Below the pieces are notes generated by a model. That model searched no databases, was not told the DNA's origin, and saw only the letters and a program-made list of their open reading frames with translations. Below are positions 1 to 8,960 of a stretch of 64,000 nt of DNA, piece after piece. The stretch is taken from contig CADECX010000016.1 in the NCBI GenBank assembly GCA_902825865.1, positions 1-64,000 on the forward strand. Direction: 5' to 3'. Position 1 is the stretch's first letter. Every line of letters begins with the position of its first letter. Position numbers and translations under genes: made by a program. This stretch comes from an uncultured Alphaproteobacteria bacterium (GTDB lineage Bacteria; Pseudomonadota; Alphaproteobacteria; Micropepsales; Micropepsaceae).

Positions 1-705
1 ATGGGGGAAAATGTCGGGGCCGCCGCCCGGGCGATGAAGAATTTCGGCCTGTCGGAACTGATCCTGATCGCCCCCAAATTCGAATGGCCCAATGACCGGG
101 CACAGGTCCTGGCTAGCGGCTCCGCCGACATACTGGAAAACACCAAACTCTATCCCAGCGCCGCCGAGGCGCTTAAGCCCTTCAATCTGGTGCTGGCCAC
201 CACGGCGCGCGACCGCGACATTTTGAAGGAAATCCACACGCCGGAGGCCGCGGCGCGGCGGTTGCGGGCGGCCGCCCAAGCGGGCGCACGCACCGCCATT
301 CTGTTCGGCGGCGAGCGCGCCGGGCTGGACAATGACGAGATGAGCCTGTGCGACGCGGTGATCACCATCCCGACCGCCGAATTCTCGTCCCTCAATCTGG
401 GCCAGGCCGTGCTGCTGCTGGGTTATGAATGGCTGAAATCGGGCGATACCACCCCGGATGTTCGCACCCGCTCAACCATTGCGGTTCCCGCCACCCGCGC
501 CGAACTGGTGGGGCTGTTCGAGCATCTGGAGCAGGAACTGGATGCGGCGGAATTCCTCTTTCCTCCCGCCAAGCGCGAAACCATGATACGCAACATCCGC
601 GCCATGATCCTGCGGTCCGGCCTTAGCGATCAGGAGGCGCGCACCATACGCGGCATGATCGTGGCGCTGGTGCGAAACAAGTATCGAGGCCAAAGAAAAG
701 AGTAA
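1..705 (+). CDS. TrmJ-like SPOUT RNA methyltransferase, 5' truncated
   Basis: SAM-dependent 2'-O-ribose methyltransferase of the SPOUT class (TrmJ/SpoU type, acting on tRNA or rRNA) in the cytoplasm. The N-terminal GENVGAAARAMKNFGL segment is the family's first motif; FGGERAGLDNDEM and IPTAEFSSLNLGQAV are the motifs that form the SAM-binding knot. The family normally has a short beta strand (of the VLV-PQ kind) before GENVG, so the Met at base 1 is probably an internal residue and the gene begins outside the window. The C-terminal helical part (from about residue 165) matches TrmJ architecture. A CcmI-like gene follows 4 nt after the stop. The exact substrate cannot be told from sequence. Confidence 0.85.
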   Translation: MGENVGAAARAMKNFGLSELILIAPKFEWPNDRAQVLASGSADILENTKLYPSAAEALKPFNLVLATTARDRDILKEIHTPEAAARRLRAAAQAGARTAILFGGERAGLDNDEMSLCDAVITIPTAEFSSLNLGQAVLLLGYEWLKSGDTTPDVRTRSTIAVPATRAELVGLFEHLEQELDAAEFLFPPAKRETMIRNIRAMILRSGLSDQEARTIRGMIVALVRNKYRGQRKE

Positions 706-709
706 TGCA

Positions 710-1585
710 GTGAGCGCGATCCCCTATATCGGTTTTGCCCTGGTGGCGGCCATCGCCGTCATCATTGCGGCGATACCGCTGTTTCGTATCGAGAGCAAAA
801 AGACGCGCTATTCCGTGTTGGCGGCTGCCGCGCTTTTTATCGTCGGCGTGGGCGGCGGCAGCTACTACCTGACCGGCCGACCGCACCTGGCGCAACGCGA
901 GGCCAGCGGGCTCGACACCCGCGAGGTCAACGGGCTGATCCCCTTTCTGATCCAGCGCGTGCGGCAATATCCGGGTGACGCCCAAGCCTGGCGCTATCTG
1001 GGCGAGGCCTATATGTCGGCCCGGGATCCGCGCAATGCCGCCAAGGCCTTTGGCAAAGTCATTGAGCTGAAAGGGCAGAGCGATCCCGCCTTGAACGCCG
1101 CTTATGGTGAGGCGCTGGTGGCGGCCAGCAACGGCGCCGTGCCGCCGGAAGCCGAAAAAGCCTTTGCCGCCGCGCTGGCCATCGATCCCAGCAGCGCGCC
1201 GGCGCGTTTTTATCTGGGCTTGGCCAAAGCAGAACGCAAAGACGCTGCCGGCGCCATTGCCCTGTGGCAAAGCCTGCTCGCCGATATTCCGGTGAGTTCG
1301 CCGCTGCACCAGGTGTTGGTGGACCGGATCGCGATCCTGACCTCGCAAACAGCGGGTCCCGGCGGCAAACCGAATCCCCGCGCCATGGTTGACATGCTGG
1401 CGGCGCGGCTGAAGGCCGATCCCAATGATGCGCTGGGCTGGGTGCGGTTGATGCGCGCCTATACCGTGCTGGGGGAAACAGAAAAGGCCCAGCGGGCTTT
1501 GTCCGATGCCCGCAAGGCCTTTCCCGATAACAAGGACGCTCAGACCGCGTTCAACACCGCGGCGAAGGCGTTGAAGCTCAACTAA
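710..1585 (+). CDS. TPR membrane protein, CcmI/CycH-like
   Basis: A 291-residue protein starting at GTG 710, just after the upstream stop. Two hydrophobic segments (about residues 5-25 and 35-55) are separated by a short basic linker (RIESKKTR), followed by tetratricopeptide-type helices from about residue 95 (for example DAQAWRYLGEAYMSARDPRNA) to the end. This resembles CcmI/CycH of cytochrome c maturation, which carries apocytochrome to the heme ligation complex through periplasmic TPRs. The loop between the membrane helices is much shorter than in classical CcmI and no other ccm gene is in the window, so a generic TPR membrane protein remains possible. Palindromic repeat A1 lies just downstream. 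Confidence 0.6.
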   Translation: MSAIPYIGFALVAAIAVIIAAIPLFRIESKKTRYSVLAAAALFIVGVGGGSYYLTGRPHLAQREASGLDTREVNGLIPFLIQRVRQYPGDAQAWRYLGEAYMSARDPRNAAKAFGKVIELKGQSDPALNAAYGEALVAASNGAVPPEAEKAFAAALAIDPSSAPARFYLGLAKAERKDAAGAIALWQSLLADIPVSSPLHQVLVDRIAILTSQTAGPGGKPNPRAMVDMLAARLKADPNDALGWVRLMRAYTVLGETEKAQRALSDARKAFPDNKDAQTAFNTAAKALKLN

Positions 1586-1591
1586 CTCTCA

Positions 1592-1676
1592 CCATGGCCG
1601 GCCTCCGAGCCGGCCATCCAGAATAACAAACGCCGATGCCTGTTGCCCTGGATGGGCGGGTCAAGCCCGCCCATGG
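1592..1676. repeat. composite palindromic repeat A1
   Basis: Two hairpins bounded by CCATGG: 1592-1620 (arms GGCCGGC/GCCGGCC) and 1649-1676 (arms GGGCGGG/CCCGCCC). The inner ends ATCCA and TGGAT are also complementary. Same architecture as 13684-13768, 17078-17152 and 61680-61752. It sits just after a stop codon, so it may act as a transcript end or a REP-like element. Confidence 0.8.
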
Positions 1677-1685
1677 AGAATTGGG

Positions 1686-2852
1686 TCAGTAAGGCATCTT
1701 CCTTTTCGTATAGAGCCGATCCTCATGCACACGCTGCTCGTTTCCAGCAGGACCCATGCGCCTGCCCTCATCGATCTCCTGGTTGCGAGTCGCACCGTTC
1801 GGGCCGTCACCCAGCCACTGCACCTTGTTCTTCTTGGCCGCGAGCCGGATGCGTTCCAGATTTTCTTCCAGGCGCTTGGAGGCCGGCAGGGCGGCGCGCT
1901 GTGCCGGCGTGATATCGCTCCTGACCGCATCCCAGCCCAGATGTGACAGGCCATTGTCGCTGGGGCCGGGTTCGGCAAAGGCCAGACCCTTGGTCGCCAG
2001 AATATTTTCGCAACTCTCCGCCGAGCGGCGGTTTTCCAGCTTGAACCCCATGGTGATTTCGCCCTTGGGATTGTGCGGCCAGACATCGGCAACCTGCGAA
2101 TATTCGGCGTTGCTGAGGCCCCAGATATGGGCGGCGAAGGCCTGACTCCCCGCGCCGCGGCAGCCTTCAAGGGGAAGCTGCTCCACACCGGGCCAGGTCC
2201 ATTTGTAGCGCGCGCCCGCAATGGCGATCTGTGCCGCTTCCGGCGATTCCATTTCGCAGATCAGGACGCCATGCACGCCGGCCGCGAGACACTGGGCGAT
2301 CTGCCACACATTGGCGCGCATCGAGGGGCCGTCAAAGCCCCAGGCCGGAATGGTCGCAAACACCATCGGCGTGCGATGGCCGGATGGCGTAGGCCCGCCA
2401 TCGACCAAGCCCTGCATGAAGTTGCGCAACCCATCGATGCTGAAGGAGTCGTTCTCCATTTCGTAATTGATGGCATCGCAATAGGTCTGGGACAGGCGCT
2501 TGCCTTCCTCGTAAGTGTCGGGCGCGCCGGAGGCTCCGAATTCGGCATAGGCCACGACCTGATTGTCTTCCCACAACTCAATCGCCTTGTTGATGCGGCG
2601 CGGCTTGTAGTTGCGATCCACCGAGGGAACCATCGGCATGGTGCGGGCCCAGTTCTTGTTGAAGCCATAGCCCTTGCTGGCGTAGCCAATGTAGTGCGGA
2701 CTATCCAGCATGCTGCGGCCGGTGGCCTTGGGAACGCCGGTGGGATAGCCGCCACCAGGGTTCCTAACGGGCTGGGCTATGGCACTGGTGGTAGCGGCGG
2801 CGGCGGCCACGACACCCGCGCCGAAAAGAAAATCGCGTTTCTTAATGTCCAT
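1686..2852 (-). CDS. exported HpcH/HpaI aldolase-like protein
   Basis: 388 residues. The N-terminus MDIKKRDFLFGAGVVAAAAA is a Tat-like signal peptide (a KR variant of the twin-arginine motif), so the product is probably exported folded. The body resembles the HpcH/HpaI aldolase/citrate lyase TIM barrel: GVLICEMESPEAA, then GFKLENRR (a likely metal-binding Glu) and AEPGPSDNGLSHLG (the GP-DLS-like Asp motif). An AAGGGGAAAGC Shine-Dalgarno precedes the ATG at 2852. It lies downstream of a FAH-family hydrolase and a CinA-like gene on the same strand, separated by 107 nt. Family members cleave or form C-C bonds of 2-keto acids; the substrate here is unknown, and a periplasmic aldolase is unusual. 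Confidence 0.7.
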   Translation of the reverse strand: MDIKKRDFLFGAGVVAAAAATTSAIAQPVRNPGGGYPTGVPKATGRSMLDSPHYIGYASKGYGFNKNWARTMPMVPSVDRNYKPRRINKAIELWEDNQVVAYAEFGASGAPDTYEEGKRLSQTYCDAINYEMENDSFSIDGLRNFMQGLVDGGPTPSGHRTPMVFATIPAWGFDGPSMRANVWQIAQCLAAGVHGVLICEMESPEAAQIAIAGARYKWTWPGVEQLPLEGCRGAGSQAFAAHIWGLSNAEYSQVADVWPHNPKGEITMGFKLENRRSAESCENILATKGLAFAEPGPSDNGLSHLGWDAVRSDITPAQRAALPASKRLEENLERIRLAAKKNKVQWLGDGPNGATRNQEIDEGRRMGPAGNEQRVHEDRLYTKRKMPY

Positions 2853-2959
2853 CTGCTTTCCCCTTGAGAGTTATTGTTGAGGAAAGCCTGTCACTTCGCG
2901 CAGCGACTGTCAGCCAGATTTATGCGCTGCGCTGCAACACCAGACCGCGAATTTTTGCC

Positions 2960-3664
2960 TCAGACCACCGTGACCGAAAGCTCGCCCAGCGTATCGATGC
3001 GCGCGACCATTCGGTCGCCGCACTGCAGCGCGGCTACACCCTCCGGCGTGCCGGTGAAAATGAGGTCGCCGGCCTTGATCTCGGCCTGGATGGAAAGGTG
3101 ATGGATGATCTCAGAAACATTCCAGATCATCTGGGCCAGGTCCGAATCCTGTTTGGTGGCGCCGTTCACCGTGAGATGAATCCGGCCCTTGGCCGGATGC
3201 CCGACCTGGGCCACGGGATAGATGGCGCCGCAAGGTGCGCTGTCCTCGAAGGACTTGCCGATTTCCCAGGGCAGCTTTTTTTCCTTCATGCGGTTCTGCA
3301 GATCGCGGCGGGTCATGTCCAATCCGACGGCATAGCCATAGACATGGTCCAAGGCGCGGGCGACCGGGATATCCATGCCGCCGGACTTCATCGCCACCAC
3401 CAGCTCAATTTCATGCTGATAGTCTTTGGTCAAAGCGGGATAGGCGCAGTTTTCCCCGTTCTGCACGATCATGTCGCGATGCTTGGAGAAGAAGAAGGGC
3501 GGTTCGCGCTCATCATTGCCCAGCTCGCGGATATGAGCGAGGTAGTTGCGGCCCACACAATAGATGCGGCGCACGGGGTAGAGCTGGCTGCTGCCGTTGA
3601 TGGGCAGAAAGACGGGCTCCGGCGCGGGAAAAACAGATTTTGCAGTGTCATCGAATTTGATCAT
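2960..3664 (-). CDS. fumarylacetoacetate hydrolase (FAH) family protein
   Basis: A 234-residue single-domain FAH-family enzyme, close in layout to fumarylpyruvate hydrolases that split acylpyruvates in aromatic or keto-acid catabolism. IYCVGRNYLAHIRELGN opens the domain; YQHEIELVVAM supplies the Glu pair and GYAVGLDMTRRDLQ the Asp of the divalent metal site; FTGTPEGVAALQCGD is the conserved C-terminal motif. The ATG at 3664 overlaps the stop of the upstream cinA-like gene by four bases (ATGA), so the two are translationally coupled. Together with the downstream HpcH-like gene it suggests a small keto-acid module, but the substrate is not shown. Confidence 0.82.
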   Translation of the reverse strand: MIKFDDTAKSVFPAPEPVFLPINGSSQLYPVRRIYCVGRNYLAHIRELGNDEREPPFFFSKHRDMIVQNGENCAYPALTKDYQHEIELVVAMKSGGMDIPVARALDHVYGYAVGLDMTRRDLQNRMKEKKLPWEIGKSFEDSAPCGAIYPVAQVGHPAKGRIHLTVNGATKQDSDLAQMIWNVSEIIHHLSIQAEIKAGDLIFTGTPEGVAALQCGDRMVARIDTLGELSVTVV

Positions 3665-4434
3665 TTCACATCCACACTGTTGGCCGGTTTTATGCGCTGC
3701 GGCGCGGCGCCAAGATCGCGCAAAATATCTTCCAGCGCCAGCACGGCGCGTTCCACCGCTGCGCTATCGCGGCCCCGTACCACAAGCTGCGCGCCAAAGG
3801 GCTTTAGCGCGCCTTCGCGATAAAAGGGATAGGAACCGATCGCCACATCCTTATGGTCTTTCTGCAATTGCGCCAGGCCGGGCGCGATGGCGCCTTCGGG
3901 GATACTGGCCTCGACCGTGACACTTGTCACAGTTGCTCCCCGGGGCAATTGCGGCGCGATCTGTTCCAGCATGGCGCGCATCACCATGGGCACACCTGCC
4001 AGTACATAGACATTACCAATATGAAATCCCGGCGCGCCGGAAACCGGATTGGCCACCAAGGTGGCGCCGTGCGGAATACGCGCCATGCGCTTGCGCATAT
4101 CGTTGAACTCGCCGGGGGGATAGCGCGCTTCCAGCAGGGCATAGGCCTCGGGATGATAGCCGATACCCACCCCAAAGGCGGCCGCCACCGCATCGGCGGT
4201 GATATCGTCATGGGTGGGGCCGATGCCGCCGGTGGTGAAAACAAAATCGTAAATCCCGCGCAGGGCGTTCAAAGCGGCGACAATTTCGGCCTCGACATCG
4301 CCCACCACCCGGGCCTCTTTAAGATCGATGCCCAAGGACCCCAGGAACCGGGCGATCGTATTGGTATTGGTGTCCTGGGTGCGGCCGGACAGGATCTCAT
4401 CGCCGATCACCAGAACTGCAGCACTTTTAGTCAT
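3661..4434 (-). CDS. CinA/MoCF-type molybdopterin-binding domain protein
   Basis: 257 residues with the MoCF_biosynth fold of CinA N-terminal domains: VLVIGDEILSGRTQDTNTNT, FTTGGIGPTHDD and NPVSGAPGFHIGNVYVLAGVP are the hallmark motifs. It ends without the C-terminal PncC (NMN deamidase) domain of full CinA, so it is the short form common in alphaproteobacteria. In CinA the N-terminal domain has ADP-ribose pyrophosphatase activity; whether that holds here is inference. First gene of the three-gene minus-strand run, overlapping the FAH gene by four bases and divergent from map across 65 bp. Confidence 0.85.
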   Translation of the reverse strand: MTKSAAVLVIGDEILSGRTQDTNTNTIARFLGSLGIDLKEARVVGDVEAEIVAALNALRGIYDFVFTTGGIGPTHDDITADAVAAAFGVGIGYHPEAYALLEARYPPGEFNDMRKRMARIPHGATLVANPVSGAPGFHIGNVYVLAGVPMVMRAMLEQIAPQLPRGATVTSVTVEASIPEGAIAPGLAQLQKDHKDVAIGSYPFYREGALKPFGAQLVVRGRDSAAVERAVLALEDILRDLGAAPQRIKPANSVDVK

Positions 4435-4499
4435 CAGGTTCCTGTTTGGTTTTGGCGCCGCGGCCCATTATATTGCCCAGACCATATATTGAAGCGACC

Positions 4500-5333
4500 A
4501 TGACCATCGTACCCCAGTTCGAGATTTTTGAAGCCGCCCGCAAGGCCCATTTCTCCGTCACCCTGCATGAAGCGGGCGATTTCGAGGGCATGCGCCGGGC
4601 CGGCCGCCTGGCCGCCGAGGTGCTGGACCTGCTGGTGCCCTTGGTGAAACCCGGCGTCACCACCGCCGCCCTGGACAAGGTGGCCTATGACTACATCATT
4701 GCCCATGGCGCCATTCCGGCCTGTCTGGGCTATCGCGGCTATCGCCACACCGTCTGCACCTCCATCAATCATGTCGTGTGTCACGGCATTCCCAACGACA
4801 AGCCGCTGCGCGACGGCGACATCGTCAATATCGACGTCACCGTCATTGTCGCCGGCTGGCACGGCGATACCAGCCGGATGTATCCGGTGGGCGAGGTCAA
4901 GCGCAAAGCCGAGCGGCTGGTCGAGATCACTTACGACGCCATGATGCGCGGCATCGCCGCGGTGAAGCCCGGCGCCACCACCGGCGATATCGGCCATGCC
5001 ATCCAATCCTTTGCCGAAGGCCAGGAGAAATGCGCCGTGGTGCGCGACTTTTGCGGCCACGGCCTGGGCAAGGTGTTTCATGCCCTGCCCAACATCGTGC
5101 ATTACGGCAAGCCGGGCGGTGGCATCGCGCTGAAACCGGGCATGTTCTTCACCATCGAGCCGATGATCAATCTGGGCGGCTTTGGCGTGAAAGTGCTCAG
5201 TGACGGCTGGACGGCGGTGACGCGCGACCGTTCCTTGTCGGCGCAATTCGAACATTCCGTGGGCGTGACGGAGACTGGGGTGGAGATTTTCACCCTGTCG
5301 CCGAAAGGGTTGCACAAACCGCCCTATCTCTGA
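4500..5333 (+). CDS. map: methionine aminopeptidase, type I
   Basis: Removes the initiator Met from nascent proteins in the cytosol. All dinuclear metal ligands are visible: VNIDVTV and HGDTSRM (two Asp), GHGLGKVFH (His), FTIEPMI (Glu) and QFEHSVGVTE (Glu), plus the substrate His in CHGIPND. I chose ATG 4500 (MTIVPQFE, 277 residues); an in-frame start at 4446 would add 18 unconserved residues. No N-terminal zinc-finger extension, so type Ia. radC follows on the same strand, an association common in alphaproteobacteria. Confidence 0.95.
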   Translation: MTIVPQFEIFEAARKAHFSVTLHEAGDFEGMRRAGRLAAEVLDLLVPLVKPGVTTAALDKVAYDYIIAHGAIPACLGYRGYRHTVCTSINHVVCHGIPNDKPLRDGDIVNIDVTVIVAGWHGDTSRMYPVGEVKRKAERLVEITYDAMMRGIAAVKPGATTGDIGHAIQSFAEGQEKCAVVRDFCGHGLGKVFHALPNIVHYGKPGGGIALKPGMFFTIEPMINLGGFGVKVLSDGWTAVTRDRSLSAQFEHSVGVTETGVEIFTLSPKGLHKPPYL

Positions 5334-5389
5334 CGGTGTGGTGGCGTGGGGGATTCTCAGGATAACGGTGCTCGGGGCACCGCGAGCGG

Positions 5390-6031
5390 TTGCGGGCGCG
5401 CTTCTTGAAGGGCGGCGCCGAGGCCATGCCCGATTATGAATTGCTGGAACTGGCCTTGTTCGCCGCCATTCCAAGGCGCGACACCAAACCTTTGGCCAAG
5501 GCTTTGCTCAGGCGTTTCGGCTCTTTTGCCGAAGTGATCGCGGCGCCGCGCGAGCGCTTGCTGGAAATCGAGGGCGTTGGGATAAGCGTCGCCAACCATC
5601 TAAAGATCGTCGAAGCCGCCGCCCAGCGATTGACCAAAACCAAGGTGATGGGACGCCCCGCTTTGTCGTCCTGGTCGGCGCTGCTGGATTATTGCACGGC
5701 GGCGATGGCGCGGTCGGAGAAAGAAGAATTCCGCGTCCTGTTCCTGGACCGCAAAAACCATCTGATCGCCGATGAAGTGCAAAATCGCGGCACCGTCGAT
5801 CACACCCCCGTCTATCCGCGCGAGATCATCAAGCGGGCGCTGGAGCTGGGCGCCTCGTCCATCATCCTGGTGCACAATCATCCCAGCGGCGATCCCACCC
5901 CGTCCAAGGCCGACATCGCCATGACGCGGGAAGTGACCGCGGCGGCCAAGGCTTTGGGCATCGCCCTGCACGATCATCTGGTGATCGGCCGCGGCGGCCA
6001 TGCCAGCTTCAAGTCGCTGGGGCTTCTTTAG
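5390..6031 (+). CDS. radC: RadC-family JAB/MPN domain protein, 5' end apparently frameshifted
   Basis: RadC/YicR family: an N-terminal HhH-like part ([20 protein letters not shown]) and a C-terminal JAB metalloprotease-like domain with [15 protein letters not shown], the zinc-binding HxH...D motif. Cellular function is unsettled despite the name. The TTG at 5390 is the first in-frame start, yet the conserved [10 protein letters not shown] begins five codons upstream (5375) in the same frame with no start codon before a stop at 5363. A GTG at 5346 in another frame encodes [11 protein letters not shown], which joins GHRER if one G is restored in the run 5374-5377. The ORF as read therefore lacks its true N-terminus or carries a one-base deletion. 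Confidence 0.85.
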   Translation: MRARFLKGGAEAMPDYELLELALFAAIPRRDTKPLAKALLRRFGSFAEVIAAPRERLLEIEGVGISVANHLKIVEAAAQRLTKTKVMGRPALSSWSALLDYCTAAMARSEKEEFRVLFLDRKNHLIADEVQNRGTVDHTPVYPREIIKRALELGASSIILVHNHPSGDPTPSKADIAMTREVTAAAKALGIALHDHLVIGRGGHASFKSLGLL

Positions 6032-7101
6032 GCCCGCGGGAATGTCAGGTTCTTCAAGCCCCAGGCGATGGTGGCGCGGTGGCTGTCCTCTTCCAGCTTG
6101 AGCTGCTGCGCCGGCGTCAGATTTGAGACGGAAGGCAGCTTGGTCTGCTTGGTCTTGACCATCGCCAGCCATGGCTCGCGCCGGTCACGCATTTGCGCCG
6201 GGAAGGGGCCGTAATATTTCTCCGTCAGAACCGGGATTTTCAAGGGATCGCGGGTGATCAGTTCTTCGGTCGCCTGAATGCGGGGATTGTGCTTGCGCAC
6301 GATCTCGAACAGCGCCTTCTGGTCGGTGCAGCCGGTGCCGAACACCACTTCCGACAGAAGAAAACCCTCTTCATAGGGCGCCACGCCCATATCCTTCAGC
6401 GACACCGCCTTGGCGTATGGCGCCAGCAGGGTCACCGTATGCTCGGGCGCCTCCATGAAGGACATGTTGTTGCCGGGATCGATCAGCGAGCCCAGCCATT
6501 CGCTGGAAATTTTCTTCAGGAAGGCGGCGTGATCCACCGCGGCGCGGTCCTTGTGGTTCTCCAGCGCGATGGCGATGCGGTGCTTCTCGGCAATCGGCAG
6601 CACTTTTTCGACGATGGCGTTCGCCGTCCGCTCCCATTCCTGATACTGCGCGTAGGACGTATAGCTCTCATAGCGGCGGCCGGTGCCGCCCGGAATCGAA
6701 CGGCTGACGGCGCGTACGCAAGTCCCACCAAGCGCTTTGGCATTCAGCAGCGATTGTTCGAAAGGCGCGGTGTCGCCGTCCAGCGTGGCAGGCAGCGCGG
6801 CGCTGCCTTCATAATACATGCCCAGTTCGTCCAGCTTGGCCCGGATCGCCGGCAGATTGGCGCTGAAGCCGGCCTGGATGCCGCCCGCGCCCATGGAGCG
6901 GCAATATTCGACATAGCGCACGGGATTGCCGTTCAGACCTTCGAACACGCCCGGCACGCCCCGGTTCAGCGCGCCCATGGCGGCGCCGCCGATTCCGATA
7001 GGCGATTTGGGCGGCAAGGCATTTTGCGCCAAGGCATCGGCGAAAGCCGCGCTCCAGCCCACCGCCGCCACGCCCATCAGAAATTCACGCCGGTTACTCA
7101 T
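6028..7101 (-). CDS. Tat-exported TIM-barrel (sugar phosphate isomerase/epimerase-like) protein
   Basis: 357 residues from ATG 7101, preceded by GGGAGCAAAGAC; a TTG nine codons upstream has no such site. [15 protein letters not shown] is a clear twin-arginine signal. The body fits an AP-endonuclease-2/xylose-isomerase-like TIM barrel: [13 protein letters not shown] (Glu), [18 protein letters not shown] (Asp), KAVSLKDMG, and [12 protein letters not shown] near the end. Such Tat-exported proteins occur in sugar and cyclitol catabolism of soil bacteria. The 3' end overlaps radC's stop tail to tail by four bases. Substrate unknown. Confidence 0.7.
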   Translation of the reverse strand: MSNRREFLMGVAAVGWSAAFADALAQNALPPKSPIGIGGAAMGALNRGVPGVFEGLNGNPVRYVEYCRSMGAGGIQAGFSANLPAIRAKLDELGMYYEGSAALPATLDGDTAPFEQSLLNAKALGGTCVRAVSRSIPGGTGRRYESYTSYAQYQEWERTANAIVEKVLPIAEKHRIAIALENHKDRAAVDHAAFLKKISSEWLGSLIDPGNNMSFMEAPEHTVTLLAPYAKAVSLKDMGVAPYEEGFLLSEVVFGTGCTDQKALFEIVRKHNPRIQATEELITRDPLKIPVLTEKYYGPFPAQMRDRREPWLAMVKTKQTKLPSVSNLTPAQQLKLEEDSHRATIAWGLKNLTFPRA

Positions 7102-7160
7102 GTCTTTGCTCCCTGTCGCTTTCGGCACCGTTATTTTCGGTCGCGCGAGTCACGCAAAAT

Positions 7161-7505
7161 TCAAGTCTTCTTTGAGACTGCTGTAAGGCGCCGTTTTATA
7201 TCGTCATAGGCTGCGGCGATCAAATCACCCAGAGCATTCTCATCCCGTTCCTGCCCGGGCCGCAGCTTCACATGCCGCATGCGCTTGCCTTCTCCCTCCA
7301 GCAGGTGAGCGGGATCCGCAAGCATCGCGCCATAAAAGAAACCGACAGCGGCATGCAAAACCTCGCGGACATCGGGGCCGCAATCGCGCATGCGCTCGAA
7401 CCAGCTGCGCGTCGCCAGCCGGAGCGGATCGGCATCTTCAAAAAACCAGTCTTCAATTCTGGGATCGCGGCGGACGGTGTTGTTGAGCCGCAAAAGATCG
7501 TTCAT
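7161..7505 (-). CDS. DUF1801-like protein
   Basis: About 114 residues from ATG 7505 (MNDLLRLNNTV); a TTG at 7544 would give 127. The segment ADPAHLLEGEGKRMRHVKLR is the typical C-terminal motif of DUF1801 (YdhG-like) proteins. No catalytic function is established for the family. It lies alone between the Tat-exported TIM-barrel gene and purB, which runs away from it on the other strand. Confidence 0.65.
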   Translation of the reverse strand: MNDLLRLNNTVRRDPRIEDWFFEDADPLRLATRSWFERMRDCGPDVREVLHAAVGFFYGAMLADPAHLLEGEGKRMRHVKLRPGQERDENALGDLIAAAYDDIKRRLTAVSKKT

Positions 7506-7658
7506 GACATCAGGATGGCAGTTTGTCCCACACAGGTCGAGCAACTGGCAGGTTAGCCCAGCGCCACGCTAAACGACGGATATTATTGATAAAATCAACC
7601 TCTTTCCCGCCTCCCCTATCCGCGCTAGAAGCAACGGTAATTCACAGACGGTTTCCCC

Positions 7659-8960
7659 ATGATCCCCCGCTATGCCCGCGACAAGATGGTTGCCATCTGG
7701 TCGCCCGAAACCAAATTCCGCATCTGGTTCGAGATCGAGGCGCACGCCACCGACGCGCTTGCGGAGTTGGGCGTGGTGCCGAAAGAGGCCGCCAAGAAAA
7801 TCTGGGAAAAGGGCAAGGACGCCAAATTCGACGTGGCGCGGATCGACGAGATCGAGCGCGAGGTCAAGCATGACGTTATCGCCTTCCTCACCCACCTCTC
7901 CGAGATCGTGGGCCCGGAAGCGCGTTTTGTGCATCAGGGCATGACGTCGTCGGATGTACTGGACACCTGCCTGAATGTGCAGTTGGCCCGCGCCGCCGAC
8001 ATTTTGATCGAAGACACCGATGCCTTGCTGGCGGCGCTGAAGAAGCGCGCCCTGGAATACAAGATGACACCAACCATCGGGCGCAGCCATGGCATTCATG
8101 CCGAGCCCACCACCTTCGGCGTCAAGCTGGCGACTTATTATGCCGAATTCACCCGGGCGCGGGCCCGGCTGGTGACGGCGCGCGCCGAGATCGCCACCTG
8201 CGCCATTTCCGGCGCGGTCGGCAGTTTCGCCAATATCGATCCGCGTGTTGAAGAACATGTCGCGAAAGAGATGGGGCTGACGGTGGAGCCTGTTTCCACC
8301 CAAGTCATTCCGCGTGACCGCCATGCCGCTTATTTCGCGGCCTTGGGGGTGGTGGCTTCGTCGTTGGAACGTCTGGCCGTCGAGATCCGCCACCTGCAGC
8401 GCACGGAAGTGTTGGAAGCCGAGGAGTATTTCTCGCCCGGCCAGAAGGGTTCGTCGGCGATGCCGCACAAGCGCAATCCGGTGCTGACGGAAAACGTCAC
8501 CGGCCTGGCGCGGATGGTGCGCAGCTATGCCATTCCGGCGATGGAGAATGTGGCGCTATGGCATGAGCGCGATATCTCGCATTCCTCGGTCGAGCGCTAT
8601 ATCGGCCCCGACGCCACCATCACCCTGGATTTCGCTCTGGCGCGCATGACCGGCGTGGTCGAAAAGCTGGTGGTCTATCCCGACCGCATGCAGAAGAACC
8701 TCGATGCCACCCATGGGCTGGTGCACAGCCAGCGCGTATTGCTGGCCCTCACCCAGGCGGGCCTGGCGCGCGAGGACAGCTACCGTCTGGTGCAGAAGAA
8801 CGCGATGCGGGCCTGGAACGGCGAAGGCAATCTGCTGGACCTGCTCAAGGCAGATCCCGACGTCTCCAAGGCGCTTCCCGCGGCCAAGCTGGAAGCCATG
8901 TTCGACCTGGGCTATCACCTCAAAGCCGTGGACACGATATTCAAGCGCGTCTTTGATTGA
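7659..8960 (+). CDS. purB: adenylosuccinate lyase
   Basis: Releases fumarate from SAICAR and from adenylosuccinate in purine synthesis. The fumarase/aspartase superfamily signature SSAMPHKRNPV lies around residues 267-277, with the catalytic-loop Ser of GQKGSSAMPHK; TSSDVLDTCLNVQL and IGRSHGIHAEPTTFG are the other active-site stretches. 433 residues, the usual length for the alphaproteobacterial form. It is upstream of, but not contiguous with, the purCSQL cluster at 12.6 kb. The TGA stop shares its last base with the ATG of the next gene. Confidence 0.96.
   Translation: MIPRYARDKMVAIWSPETKFRIWFEIEAHATDALAELGVVPKEAAKKIWEKGKDAKFDVARIDEIEREVKHDVIAFLTHLSEIVGPEARFVHQGMTSSDVLDTCLNVQLARAADILIEDTDALLAALKKRALEYKMTPTIGRSHGIHAEPTTFGVKLATYYAEFTRARARLVTARAEIATCAISGAVGSFANIDPRVEEHVAKEMGLTVEPVSTQVIPRDRHAAYFAALGVVASSLERLAVEIRHLQRTEVLEAEEYFSPGQKGSSAMPHKRNPVLTENVTGLARMVRSYAIPAMENVALWHERDISHSSVERYIGPDATITLDFALARMTGVVEKLVVYPDRMQKNLDATHGLVHSQRVLLALTQAGLAREDSYRLVQKNAMRAWNGEGNLLDLLKADPDVSKALPAAKLEAMFDLGYHLKAVDTIFKRVFD

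Noticed and set aside
7586..7598. TTGAT-AAA-ATCAA as a possible FNR/FixK box upstream of purB
   Set aside because: Spacer is three bases instead of four, and purB is not an expected target.
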